Of a stretch of DNA of 64,000 bases, positions 12,062 through 22,131 are shown piece after piece. The first letter of the stretch is position 1, and the number at the start of each line of letters is the position of its first letter. Made by a program: the position numbers and the translations under genes. Source of the DNA: Muraenolepis orangiensis (lineage: Eukaryota > Chordata > Actinopteri > Gadiformes > Muraenolepididae); the NCBI GenBank assembly GCA_027704905.1, contig CM051007.1:19390559-19454558 (forward strand). Direction: 5' to 3'. The notes under the pieces were generated by a model that saw only the letters and a program-made list of their open reading frames with translations, ran no database searches and was not told the origin of the DNA.

Positions 12062-13168
12062 AGATTGACCGGCCCAAATCTCAACTTGTGAAGAATGGCC
12101 ACTCGGTGCCCATGGATGTGGACAGTGAGTCCGAGTCGGGTGTGCGAGCCGGCCCCATGTGGCTGCCTCAAGGAGACATGGAGCGGCGGAACCGGGTGCC
12201 GTCGGATGCTTCCCGCGCCCCCCGAGCACCCCTCGATGTTGACTCTCTGGCCCGCCAGGCCGTGGAGACGGACAGGCGCAGCCGCCTGCCGTCCGACCTG
12301 GACAAGAGGGGGGGTTCTTTACCCAGAGGGCCGGCCCCGGAGGAGGGCAGGCCTCGCCGGGATGAGAGGAAAGACCCTCGTGACGACAAGAGGGACCCCC
12401 GTGACGACAAGAGGGACCCCCGTGACGACAAGAGGGACCCCCGTGACGACAAGAGGGACCCCCGTGACGACAAAAGGGACCCCCGTGACGACAAGAGGAC
12501 CCCCGTGACGACAAGAGGGACCCCCGTGACGACAAGAGGGACCCCCGGGACGACAAGAGGGAGGACCGGGATAGGAGGGAGGACCGGGAGGAGACGGAGC
12601 GCAGGGAACGCCGGGACGATAGGGAGCGAGAAGCAACGGAGCGACGGGAGGAGAGGGACCCCAGGGAGAGGCGGGAGCGGAGGGACGACCGGGACAGGAG
12701 AGACGACAAGACGGAGCGCGAGGAGAGGGACAGGCGGGAGCGCAACGACAGAGACAGGAGAGACCCACGGGGAGACAAGGACAGAGGGGAGCAGGAGGAC
12801 AGGGAGCGGCGAGCAGAGTGGGAGCGCAGGGAGGAACGGGAGAGAGAGGAGCGGGACAGGAGAGAGGAGCGGGAAGGAGAGCGGAGAGGAGCCGGAGAGG
12901 AAGGGCTGGAGGGACGACAAGCGGGACAAGAGGCGCGAGGAGACCGAGCGGCGAGAGGAGCGCGACAGACGGGACAAACCGGAGCCCCAGCGCAATCCTG
13001 TCGACTGCCTCCGCTCCGCCGTCCGGCCCGTCTCGGAGATGGACTTTAGGCACGGTCTGCAGAAATCAAACTCGGAGGAGAACCGAAAGGTGCGCCCGGC
13101 CTCGGAGTCCGAACAGAGGAGCACCCTGCCCCGGTACAGCCCAGCAGAGGACTTCAGAGGACGCACAG
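12062..13168 (+). CDS. phactr4: phactr4 exon 4: charged Arg/Asp/Glu-rich region with a 7-residue repeat and a compensated frameshift pair
   Basis: The exon starts IDRPKSQLVKNGHSVPMDVD, matching the PHACTR4 segment after RPEL1 (LKNGH... in mammals). From about 12,371 it holds ten tandem 21-bp units encoding DPRDDKR. Unit 8 has only 20 bp (one G missing between 12,498 and 12,499), which shifts the frame. The shifted frame then reads a convincing charged sequence (REDREETERRERR..., ERREERDPRERRERR...) to about 12,870-12,900. There a second indel restores the original frame for RDDKRDKRREETERREERD and ...EMDFRHGLQKSNSEENRKV to the donor cacag|gtgagc. The annotated frame stays open throughout, so the gene is not truncated, but about 125 residues would be Thr/Gly/Arg-rich instead of charged. 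An assembly error in repeats is the simplest cause. I do not recall this expansion in mammalian PHACTR4. Confidence 0.85.
12371..12580 (+). repeat. phactr4: 21-bp coding tandem repeat (DPRDDKR)
   Basis: Ten head-to-tail copies of gacccccgtgacgacaagag(g) lie inside exon 4. Copies 2-5, 7 and 9 are identical, while copies 1, 6 and 10 each differ by single bases. Copy 8 is one base short. Near-identity implies recent expansion or active slippage. Confidence 0.92.
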
Positions 13169-14422
13169 GTGAGCAACCTTATCTCACATTCTCACTGGTA
13201 TCGTGAAAATACCTTTAAACCCCTGCTGAAAAGGTTATTTTTACTATTAGCATGTGATTACTGTATTTGTAACCACTCTGTGTTCAGAATTGTACGTTAT
13301 TTTCTAAATGACCCCAAAAATAAATACATTTGTCAAGAAAATCCAACAACATCAATATAGCCTGTTTACACAGTGACTAAGATGTACTTCTGAGCTATGC
13401 GTGAGGTGCTGAAAGCTCTCGTTTTGGTGCCATGATAGTGGCACTAATTGTGCTATCGTTAGGCAGTTACAGAGCGATTGATTGTGTCACACCAGCTGTT
13501 TAGCCGCATCAATTGTCTTCAATTAGGAGAACTTTGTTCAGAGCTGCTGCTGCTGCTGCACACTTTGTTCAGAGCGGTGCTAGTGCCAGGATACACCATC
13601 CAGCCATGGTGCGGTTCAACGTGGATAGGGGGGACAGCATTTGAAATAATCCAATGGGTGTTTTTTGGGTTGTTCTCCTAGCTGCAGCCGTTGCTAATAT
13701 GCACCACATGCTAGAGGTTGTTTGCAATAGATGTAACTTGCATTTAAAACGACATGGTTTCTGTAATCGGCCAATTTGCAGAATAACAACGCTGTGAACC
13801 GTGGTTGTGTTTTTAGAAGGAGTGGAGCATAATGTAGTGTTTATCCATTTGAAACGTGCATACGTCTGTGGCATGGTGAGGTGACACCGATTCCCTGCTG
13901 TGCACTAGCACAGATCAAATGTGATTAGGCCGTGAGCGAGGCAGGAGTTGGCGTTTAATGCAATGCACCAATATCCACATGAACACTCCTGGTTATACTT
14001 TTAATGTTTCAAATCAAATCTGAATCTGTCATTTAACAATTTTGATTTCTATGATGGTAAATAACAAAAGTTAATCTCTGGAGGCAGGCCACAATAAGAA
14101 TTGAGGGAGTTTATTTTAAACAGTTTAGATTCGGGCACGGCCAATTATTTTGCCTCCAATACTGATTTTAGGATTTAATATTAAAAGGCTCTACCTACTA
14201 ATAAAAACAGACTGGTAATTAGGTAATAGACTCCAGTTACGATGTTATTCCTTTTCTGGTAGTGTCAAATAGGCTTCAGACTATATCAATTATTAATAGG
14301 AGCTGGGGCTGTTTTATATCTTGCACTTTATGCTCCGCAGGGAATGGTAGAAACCTTGCTTGTTGAGTGAATGTCCCCCCTCCCCATTCTTATGTGTGTG
14401 TGTGTGTGTGTCCTTGCTTCAG
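13169..14422 (+). other. phactr4: phactr4 intron 4
   Basis: 1,254 bp of unique sequence with a short GT run before the acceptor ccttgcttcag. No exon, repeat family or motif was recognised. Confidence 0.75.
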
Positions 14423-14607
14423 AGTCAGCGGGCGTCCGCTTCGCCCCCATCCCCGCTGCCAAACCTGCGCTTGACCTCGAGACCCCACGGGACTCCCCGA
14501 GGGAGCCTCCGCCCGGCAAACAGGCCCTGCTGCCCCCCAAGAAGCAAAGCCCCTCCCTCCCCTCGGAGCCCTCCGCCAGGACGACCACTCCCCATGCTGC
14601 CTCTTTC

Positions 14608-14642
<35 letters not shown>

Positions 14643-14848
14643 CTCGTCGTCCTCCTCGGCCGCGGTGGCGGTGGCTGTGGCTGTGGCCAAGCCCCCGCCC
14701 CCGAGGACGGTGTCCCTCATCAGCGACGACCCCGCCCGCTCGGCCCTCGCCGCCCCCGACTCTCCTCCGCCCGTCCCGCCGCACGCCAAGCAGCCCCCGG
14801 TTCCCCCGCCCAAGCCCAGCAACCGCAACAGTAACCCCGCACTGCATG
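14423..14848 (+). CDS. phactr4: phactr4 exon 5: proline/serine-rich linker
   Basis: The exon enters with 'ag' completing Glu (RT-E-SAGVRFAPIP) and leaves at gcatg|gtgagt with one base. It encodes a disordered linker: a proline-rich start, a run of about 19 serines from repeated TCC/TCG codons, an Ala-Val alternation (AVAVAVAVAKPPPP), then AKQPPVPPPKPSNRNSNPAL. That last motif aligns with the AKQPPIPPPKP segment of PHACTR4 and is the best single clue that this is paralogue 4 rather than 1-3. The PPVPPPKP core is a potential SH3/WW ligand (inference). Confidence 0.92.
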
Positions 14849-15994
14849 GTGAGTTCACGCACTCCTATTGCCTGTTCTTGTTGTTTATTTTATCTTCCTC
14901 CTTCCTCCTCCTCCTCTTAGTTAGAGGGATCCTCATGACACTACAGGCTGACTGTCATGCTATTAAAGCCGTGTGAGGAGTTGTGGTGGAAACCAGGGCC
15001 AGTGTTTATGGACTGTATTCAGCAGTGTGATCCCTGGTGCACTAAAGTGATCATATCTGATCCCATAAACCGATGAATATACGAATGCCCGGCACTCGGT
15101 GCGATGCATTCATCTGCTTGTGATGGATGTGAATGTTAAGCTGTTATAGGTGATGACTTTTTATATAAATTAATACAAATCGACACCTTGGATATTTAGG
15201 TTTGCTGTTTTGCTGTTCTAACCCACCCACCCTCCCTACCTGTTCATAATTATTCACACTGTGTGACATCCACGCAGACAAGACTGAGTGAGTTTGAATC
15301 CTAAACGGTAATATGCTCAGGTAGATGAGCCCACCTAATGATTGTTCCGTGTGACACTAGCATATTTATTTATTTATTTATTTATTTATTTATTGGGCCA
15401 GTATCGGGCCTAACACCGATGTGTAGTATTGGATCAGTGCATCCCTTAGTAATTTAGCATAATTTGTTTTTCTTTCTTAGAATTTGTCTAATTTCCTCTT
15501 TGCAATTTTACAAACCACTTAGGGTGCTCACACATATACGACTCGATAAGCCACGGTGTCATAGCCGTCCAGCGAGACCATGTGCTGTATGGATGGACAC
15601 GAAGACTTATGAAACGCATCCCCACACGGATCTCATTTCAGCAGCCAGTCCAATTAAACAATGCCCTCAATGATATTCTTCACAAGGTCAAGAAACCGTC
15701 TGCGCCGAAATGTTGGCTTGAGTCATTCTCGAGATATATATATATTTTTCCTTATTTGAATTTGAAATAACCTTTTTGTATCTTGCAAAGGTGATATTAT
15801 TCAGGTAATATTGCAATTATTTTCGCATTCCTTTCCATTGTGAGGCGACTGATATGAAATATTATACGGTCGTGTCCTCAGCTTCACATTTCACTTCAAC
15901 ATACTGTACCTATTTGACTGTACCTATGCACATGTATAGTGCATTAATGTATATATTTCGCTTGGTTTGTGTTTTTCATTGAGTGCGACTCATT

Positions 15995-16036
<42 letters not shown>

Positions 16037-16601
16037 GAGAGAATAAGGGAGGGGGAGGGAGAGCCATACAGTAGGGCTGGCAGGTTGCTCTCAGCGCTAC
16101 GTTGGCACTCCCGCCACAGAGCGCTCAGCCCCTGATTGTCTCTCTGGTGGAGCACTGTGTTCTTTGCTCCGGCCTGCACCCCCCCCCCCCCCCCTTGATT
16201 CAACCACCCCGACGCCCGGCCCACGTTCCCGCCACTCACCTCCCGGTTTGCGGTTTCCCCCTCGGATGAGGTACGGCTAGTCTCCCCGTGGGCTCCTGTT
16301 TACCTCCCCGCTGGGAGGAGTCTCCTTCCCCTGACGGCGCTCGGGGGTTGTTGTTCTCATTGTGTTCCCCTCGCCGTGTCTTTATCGGTCTCTCGGGTGC
16401 TCTCCAACAGCAACACGTGCACCTTTTTGTACAGGTTTTTTTTACGTGTTCTGCGGGTTAGAGGTCCCGTGGCACATGTCCCTCACGTCAAAGGGGGGGG
16501 GGGGGGGGGGCACACAAAGAAGAAACATTATGGTGGATCACGGCTGCCTCTTCTTCCAATCACTCAACCCCCCCCCCCCCCCCCCCAGTCACATCCCAGC
16601 C

Positions 16602-16758
16602 ATGACTGCCGTTTTTGCATCGGCAGCTTCCAGACTGAAGGGCAGCTCCATGGTGCGGCAGCACTGTTACAGGACCGGCTGGCAGCGGCGGGGCGAGCCT
16701 GGCCTCTACCTCTCTCTGCCCGTCTACCTGAGCCACAGGGCCGGGCTGACCCGCTCAG
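16602..16758 (+). CDS. Candidate internal first exon of phactr4 (speculative)
   Basis: Inside intron 5, an ATG with favourable context (cagccATGa) opens MTAVFASAASRLKGSSMVRQ and continues 52 codons plus one base to a usable donor (ctcag|gtaccc). The leftover base is g. It would splice to exon 6 ('ag ccc') to give ...LTRS-EPSESGSG with frame kept, the same phase as exon 5. A strong C19-cag acceptor-like site precedes it at 16,588, but entering from exon 5 gives an early stop. It therefore fits only as a first coding exon or after a noncoding leader, perhaps from the CpG-rich segment upstream. Such a product would lack RPEL1 and the basic block. I know no homologue of the 52 residues. Confidence 0.3.
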
Positions 16759-17084
16759 GTACCCAGAGTGGGGTGCGAAGCGAGAGGGCACCGTGTTCCC
16801 ACTTTTAACCCACGCCTGCCACAACCCATGTGGTTTAATCCCCACAAAAGCATGTTAGCAAGTACCATCACTCACCTCCACATCCTTCATCACCAGTCAC
16901 CGCTACCACCGTCCCCCGAAATAGGGCCCAATCACTGGAAGCCCACTAACTTGCTAATGCAAAAAAACAAACCATCATTGCATGAATTAACATCACGTAA
17001 AGTGTGTGTGTGTGTGTGTTCAGACCTAGTCCAACCAGGTGACTCATTGGTCTGCAGACTTAAAGGACCCCTATTTATACCACG

Positions 17085-17290
17085 AGGTGCAAGTGTGATT
17101 AGCCATTACAAGCCATTTTGAATTGTGCAAAAAATATTTAAAAGCCTTTTAAGTGCCAGTAGTGCAGCAGCATCATGAATACAGTGCAGTGACTGTAATG
17201 AGTCCAGAAAGTCTAGAAAGGTATGCTAGTGTAATGTTAATTACAATGTTATGATAGTGGCAGCACTCCTAGCAGTTCAATCTAGGTGGA
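17085..17290 (-). repeat. LINE 3'-end fragment (family shared with 31.2, 40.6 and 57 kb)
   Basis: The segment 'aattgtgcaaaaaatattt ... gcagcagcatcatgaatac ... gatagtggcagcactcct' is the inverse of the region 56,930-57,110. Three other copies exist in the window. Only the 3' untranslated end is present, consistent with 5' truncation. Confidence 0.7.
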
Positions 17291-17965
17291 CACTTCCACT
17301 GTGTGATGTCACAGTTTTGGAACTGCTCATCATGGCTAATCACACTCACACCTGGTGGTATAATGGGGGCCCTTTAATTTCCCAGTTGCATGGCTCTCTC
17401 GTTGACTCATGCAATATCAGCTCCATGTCGTCTGTCCTCATAAACGGCAAACACCGGTTTGACGTTGCATAACTTCTGTCATCCACCCACTTGATGTGAT
17501 CCATCTCGGGTTATTTCCTTCATTTTAATTTCATCCCGAAATGCAAACCCACAGTGGCGGCACCAGGTCCCGGGTTACCGACGGCCATCTGAGACGGTTG
17601 TCAAGGGAGGTCGCCTGGCATAGTTTGCAAGGCAACGAGGCTCACCTGCCTGTTAATTAAGCCTAATTGCTTTCACCTGTGTGTCACCCCAGGTGGGCCC
17701 TCCCCTGAGGGTTTGGGTTTTGGTGTTTGTGTAATTCTTAGATTCATCCGTATTATTATGATTGAATGTATAGTTTTTTGGGGGGGGGGTGATTTGAATA
17801 GAGGCATGACTTTGTGTGTCTCCACTAATGTTTGGATGTGCAGAGACCCTTTTCACACAGGCATCATTGTAGGATAAACACAGGTATCATTCATACCACT
17901 AATTATGGGCCTGCTCCTTTTGTATGTACCACGGGCACAGATAGTAGACTCGACTAGGAAAGATG

Positions 17966-18298
17966 AGGCCTTGTCCACACATGGGTGTATGGGTATTTCG
18001 TGTGAAAACGTGTTTTCTCCACACCAAAAAGGCTTTTTTGAGCTTTGTTTTCAGAAGCCTACAAAGAATGGCGGACTACTGGTGTGTTTACGTGTGGCGC
18101 TTCTTTTACCCATGCTGAGAAGAAGCCTTATCCTAATGTTTTTTTCTGTGGTCTGTGTGTAACATAACGTTTTATCGCCACCTACTGGCCTGGCATGCCG
18201 GAGATACCTTCTATAACGCCAGAAAGGAATGTTTTAGAAAACTGATGGGGAGAAAATTGATGTATTCAGAAATACCCATATAGGTGTTGACGAGGCCT
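17966..18298. mobile_element. hAT-like non-autonomous DNA transposon (MITE)
   Basis: The ends are inverted: AGGCCTTGTCCACAC... at the left and the complement of AGGCCTCGTCAACAC... at the right. Both continue into TATGGGTATTTC-like sequence, giving imperfect terminal inverted repeats of about 30 bp. No coding capacity. The style (GGCCTYGTCCACAC, 'cgccacctactgg' inside) matches abundant teleost hAT-derived MITEs. I could not identify a clean 8-bp target duplication. Confidence 0.6.
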
Positions 18299-18414
18299 AT
18301 GAGCAGACTCTTAATTACAGTTATGAGTGAAACCTGTGTTGGTCCTACAATGACAATTTATGTAATTGAGCCTTGATGCTGACTTTGTCTGTGTGTGTGT
18401 GTGTCCGTCATCAG

Positions 18415-18513
18415 AGCCCTCTGAGTCCGGCAGCGGCATCATCGTGGTGGCGGCGCCCAAGCGGTCCCCACCAACCCCGCCCAAGAGGATGACCCCCGTC
18501 ACCACGCGCCACT

Positions 18514-18546
<33 letters not shown>

Positions 18547-18886
18547 AGGCGGTGCAGGAGGCGGAGGCGGCACCGACTGAGCCCGAGATGAACCCCCAGG
18601 AGGCGTTCTCCCCGCCTCCGTCCCACATCCCCCCTTCCCCGCCCAGGGGCCATTCACTGCCGGTGCCCCCCGCCGACCCGCCCAGCCCCACCACGCAGCC
18701 CCCCAGCCACCCGCCGTCCATCCCGCTGCACATCCTCATCCAGAGGGCCCTTGCCAACCCGTCGCCGGCCCAGGCCAACCCGGACGGCTCCCAGCGGGCG
18801 TACTCCATGCTGTTCGAGTCGCCTGAGTTACTGCCGGAGGCCGGCTCCCGCTACTCACTCCCCATCACCATCGAACCCCTGCGGCT
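18415..18886 (+). CDS. phactr4: phactr4 exon 6: proline-rich region to PLHI/ITIEPL segment
   Basis: The acceptor is ccgtcatcag and the donor is gcggct|gtaagg. The exon begins EPSESGSGIIVVAAPKRSP and includes a Val/Ala-rich run from GTGGCG repeats and a proline-rich block. It ends with conserved family segments: IPLHILIQRALANPSP, DGSQRAYSMLFES and YSLPITIEPLRL. The PLHI.IQ.AL, GS.RA.S.LFE and SLPITIE motifs all occur in mammalian PHACTR4. Two leftover bases (ct) join g of exon 7 as Leu. The in-frame TAA seen on simple translation lies in the donor (ctGTAAgg) and is not used. Confidence 0.93.
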
Positions 18887-20085
18887 GTAAGGCTGAGCTC
18901 TCGCATGACCACCACCATACACGTACACGCCCGCACCCCTATCGGATGTCGTGCTATCCGAGACTAGGCTTATGTAGCACATGGGACAAAACCTCCGGTG
19001 ACTGTAGTCTTAACCTGATCAGATATTGGTTTTAATCCCTCCTCTGTGGACCCTCTGTGTTTAGACTCTCTGAATTCACAGAATTCTCTCAAAAATGATA
19101 TCGCTAACGACGTCTCCAGCTACTGTTTTTATATCGATGATTACTTCTTAATGGCCCCACAGTGGTGGTCTATGTAATGGGTTGCATCGGTAAGTCTTTG
19201 GATGGGCTCGTTGTCTTCTTGAGAAACGTTTTAGTTCAAATCCTTGTTATGGAGTAAAATCGCTGCAGCAATTTTAGTGCAGGTTTGAATTAAATGGTGT
19301 TTTATTTATTTTGGTTCCCAACTCCAAAAACGATGCAAAACTCTCATTAATGCATTGGATATGTTATTCATGCCTTATACCACACCTTGTTTGAGGAGAA
19401 TAGTTTACGTTTCTGACGAATCTCTCTCCCTCTCTGTGTCCCTCTCTGTCTCTCTCCTCCTCTGTCTCTCTCCCTCGGTCTCTCTCCTCCTCTGTCTCTC
19501 TCCCTCGGTCTCTCTCCTCCTCTGTCTCTCTCCCTCGGTCTCTCTCCCTCTCTGTCTCTCTCCCTCGGTTCTCTCCCTCTCTGTCTCTCTCCTCTCTGTG
19601 TCCCTCTCTGTCTCTCTCCTCCTCTGTCTCTCTCCCTCGGTCTCTCTCCTCCTCTGTCTCTCTCCCTCGGTCTCTCTCCCTCTCTGTCTCTCTCCCTCTC
19701 TGTGTCCCTCTCTGTCTCTCTCCTCCTCTGTCTCTCTCCCTCGGTCTCTCTCCCTCTCTGTGTCCCTCTCTGTCTCTCTCCCTCTCTGTGTCCCTCTCTG
19801 TCTCTCTCCCCCTCTGTCTCTCCCTCTCTGTCCCTCTCGTCTCTCCCCCTCTGTCTCTCTCCCTCTCTGTCTCTCTCCTCCTCTGTCTCTCTCCCTCGGT
19901 CTCTCTCCCTCTCTGTCTCTCTCCCTCTCTGTGTCCCTCTCTGTCCCGCCCTTTCGGTCTCCATCCCGCTCGGTCTCTGTCTCTCTCCCTCTCTGTGTCT
20001 GTCTCTCTCCCACTCTGTCTCTCTCCCGCTCTGTCTTTCTCCCTCGCTGTCTCTCTGTCTCCCTCTCTGTCTCTCTGTCTCCCAG
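18887..20085 (+). other. phactr4: phactr4 intron 6 with a giant pyrimidine tract
   Basis: The first ~530 bp are unique. From about 19,421 to the acceptor at 20,085 the + strand is almost entirely C/T, built from variants of tctctctccctcggtctctc. Long open frames of Ser/Leu/Val across it are artefacts of the repeat. Confidence 0.85.
19421..20081 (+). repeat. phactr4: Pyrimidine-rich minisatellite abutting a 3' splice site
   Basis: About 660 bp of CTCTGTCTCTCTCCCTCGGT-type repeats lead straight into the exon 7 acceptor (gtctcccag). The units are about 20-60 bp and vary by insertion of 'cctcctctg', 'gtgtccctctctg' and similar blocks. Purines are almost only G in CTCTG/CTCGG contexts. Confidence 0.92.
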
Positions 20086-20318
20086 GCCCGATGACGACGA
20101 CTTTGACATGGAGGAGGAGCTACGGAAGCTGAAACCTCCGCCACGGCTCCCCCGCCAGCCAGAGCTCGAGCCCCGCAGCCGCCGGGGGCTGGTGGTTAGC
20201 GCCATCCCAGAGGTGGGCGGCCCCGGTGAGGACGGGGAGGAAACAGACTCGGACGGGCCCATCCTCTACAGAGACGACAGCGAGGAGGACGACGACGACG
20301 ACGACAACGGGCCACTGA
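20086..20318 (+). CDS. phactr4: phactr4 exon 7: acidic linker before the C-terminal RPEL array
   Basis: The acceptor is gtctcccag and the donor is ctga|gtgagt. The exon encodes PDDDDFDMEEELRKLKPPP, a basic RRGLVVSAIPEV stretch, then SDGPILYRDDSEEDDDDDDNG. The SDGPILYRD-plus-acidic-run signature immediately precedes the RPEL array in PHACTR proteins. One base (a) carries over to give Ser with exon 8 (PL-S-GLASRVKRKD). Confidence 0.94.
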
Positions 20319-20768
20319 GTGAGTGGCCAAGTGCATTCCGGTTTATTAAAGGGACAGGATGCCTTGATTGGTCAGAAATGAGCCGGGAGTGGTCTTAAAT
20401 CAACTCTAAACATATTCAGAGCATTTCACTCCCTTATAGCTGACGGGATGGCTATGGCATTTATAACAAGTTACACTCAAACTACAGCTCTTAAATCCTT
20501 ACCTACCGTAGCACTTTTTTTTAAGTCTTTCATTAATGAACATAAAATAACAATTCATGTTTTGTATATGTAAGTATTCTGACCGCAGGCGATTAAACAT
20601 AATGTTCACTCTTATCGGTTCATGTACTATTCACTACATGGAGGTTAAAGGTCTGTGTGTGTCTCTCTCTCTGTCTCTCTCTTTTTGCTCTGCATCTGTC
20701 TCTCGCTCTCTGCCTCTCTCTCTTTGTCTGTCTGTCTCTCTCTCTCTCCTACCTCTTTGTGTGTGCAG
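20319..20768 (+). other. phactr4: phactr4 intron 7
   Basis: 450 bp. A/T-rich unique sequence is followed by a CT-rich tract (20,659-20,755) before the acceptor gtgtgtgcag. Nothing else was recognised. Confidence 0.8.
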
Positions 20769-20922
20769 GTGGCCTGGCGAGTCGCGTGAAGAGGAAAGAC
20801 ACGCTGGCACTGAGGCTGGAGCGACAGGAGCGCGAGGCCCAGGAGAGCCCCGACGACACGGCCTGGCAGAACAAGGAGCAGTGGCTGGCCCTCCGCTCCA
20901 AGATCGGCACCGCACTCACACG
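20769..20922 (+). CDS. phactr4: phactr4 exon 8: degenerate RPEL2 and linker helix
   Basis: Encodes GLASRVKRKDTLALRLERQE... and then ...WQNKEQWLALRSKIGTALTR. Length and flanking residues match the PHACTR4 exon with RPEL2 (VKRKDTLA.KL, K.EEW...R..IG..L.RR). The Arg-Pro core of the motif is replaced by Gln-Glu (LERQEREAQE), and the following Glu-Leu pair is absent too. In the family, each C-terminal RPEL binds one G-actin, so repeat 2 may not bind here (inference). The donor is acacg|gtacaa; two bases cg join g of exon 9 as Arg. Confidence 0.92.
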
Positions 20923-21018
20923 GTACAACACAACACAACACAACACACCAGACCAGACCACGAGCAGCGTTGTCTGTAGATGACTTCTGAAGCCCGGTTG
21001 CAATGTTTGTCTACACAG

Positions 21019-21074
21019 GCGCCTGAGTCAGAGACCCTCAGCCGATGAGCTGGAGCAGAGGAACATCCTCCCAG
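21019..21074 (+). CDS. phactr4: phactr4 exon 9: RPEL3
   Basis: Encodes (R)RLSQRPSADELEQRNILP, a canonical RPEL repeat with RP, EL and R.IL. It is separated from exon 8 by a 96-bp intron. The donor cccag|gtgagg leaves one base (g), which makes Val with exon 10. Confidence 0.95.
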
Positions 21075-21950
21075 GTGAGGTCATCCCTCCCCCCTCCCCC
21101 CTCCCCCCCTCCCCCCTCCCTCCCTCCCTCCCTCCCTCCGTCTCCTTTTTATTTTATTCATCTCTTTTATTCATTCAAGTTTTCTACGTTTTTCCTCCGC
21201 TGCGGCCCGTCTGAGGGAGTTTCTCTTTCCCAACACGGCGAGCTGCTCTCTCCCCCCGGCTTGCGGTTATTTTTCTTTTATTTTGCCTTCCCCCCGCCTC
21301 TCGGGATACAAAAGCGTTGCGGAGACCCACCGCGGTGCAGTGGTCCATTGGTTATTTTAGCTTTGTGTGAAGCCCGTGGGTGGTAAATGTCACTCTTCAG
21401 GCGTGCCCCTATAGAAATGTAGCCCGATCGGTTATTTTTTTTTCTCATCCCACAACAAAGAGTTAAATGTGAAAAGAAATTCACGCCTCCGCTTTTCAAG
21501 GCGATAAGCCACAAGACACCGGTCCAGCAGTCAACGACCACACCGTTGAACCACCTTTGGCTTTGGACATGATCGGCTTTCGCTGTTGATTTAGAAGCAA
21601 AAAATGCACAACAATGAACAACAATGCACATTTTAACGTTGTACAAATAGGTTTAGTTGGGCTGCTAACAAACACAGCCCTCTTGCGTCCTTGAAAGACA
21701 ACAGGATGCAGGGTGGACGTGTCTGCAACCACGCAGGGCCTTGTTGCAGGGGGGCAATCTAGTGATCGAAGGCAGACTCGTGTGCCGTATGCCAGAGAGT
21801 CCAAGAATCATGGCAGCCCTCAGAGCCCATATCCCCTTTCCCTGTCCCCGGTCCCTTCCTCTTCCTTTCTCCTTTGAGTTAGGTTCCTTTCTCTCCGTTT
21901 TCTCATCAGTCTGTATTTATGATCCTTGGTGGCTTTTTTTTGTCTCTCAG
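21075..21950 (+). other. phactr4: phactr4 intron 9
   Basis: 876 bp. It opens with a CCCTCCCTCC tract (21,085-21,140). The remainder is unique with no recognised feature, and it ends with the acceptor ttgtctctcag. Confidence 0.8.
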
Positions 21951-22012
21951 TCCAAAACGAATTGGATCGGCGGATGGAAAGGTCCGAGATCAAACGGAGG
22001 CTCACCAGAAAG
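21951..22012 (+). CDS. phactr4: phactr4 exon 10: linker between RPEL3 and RPEL4
   Basis: Encodes VQNELDRRMERSEIKRRLTRK. The EIKRRLTRK end is invariant in PHACTR1-4 and starts RPEL4. The donor is aag|gtaagg with phase 0. The downstream intron is only 119 bp and carries a CA tract. Confidence 0.95.
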
Positions 22013-22131
22013 GTAAGGATCGGACACACACACACACACACACACACCACACACCACCTCTACACATGGCGGAGTGTTTCCCTGCACTGCACAGCTTGTA
22101 ACTAGGGTCCCTGTGCCCCTCACTACTACAG

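Larger units (their letters stand above)
14849..18414 (+). other. phactr4: phactr4 intron 5
   Basis: Contains a TTTA microsatellite (15,365-15,394), a CT tract (15,996-16,034), and a CpG-rich stretch at about 16,080-16,420 with poly-C and poly-G runs. It also holds the speculative exon at 16,602-16,758, a LINE 3' fragment (17,085-17,290) and a hAT-like MITE (17,966-18,298). The remainder has no recognised feature. Confidence 0.7.

Noticed and set aside
12168..13166. 332-codon and other long antisense open frames over phactr4 exon 4
   Set aside because: They mirror the Arg/Asp-rich coding repeat on the other strand; the sense strand has splice sites and family homology.
19355..20085. 347-codon open frame of Ser/Leu/Val before exon 7, and antisense Arg/Glu frames
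   Set aside because: Only 20,086-20,318 is coding. The rest is the intronic CT minisatellite, and the acceptor at 20,085 separates them.
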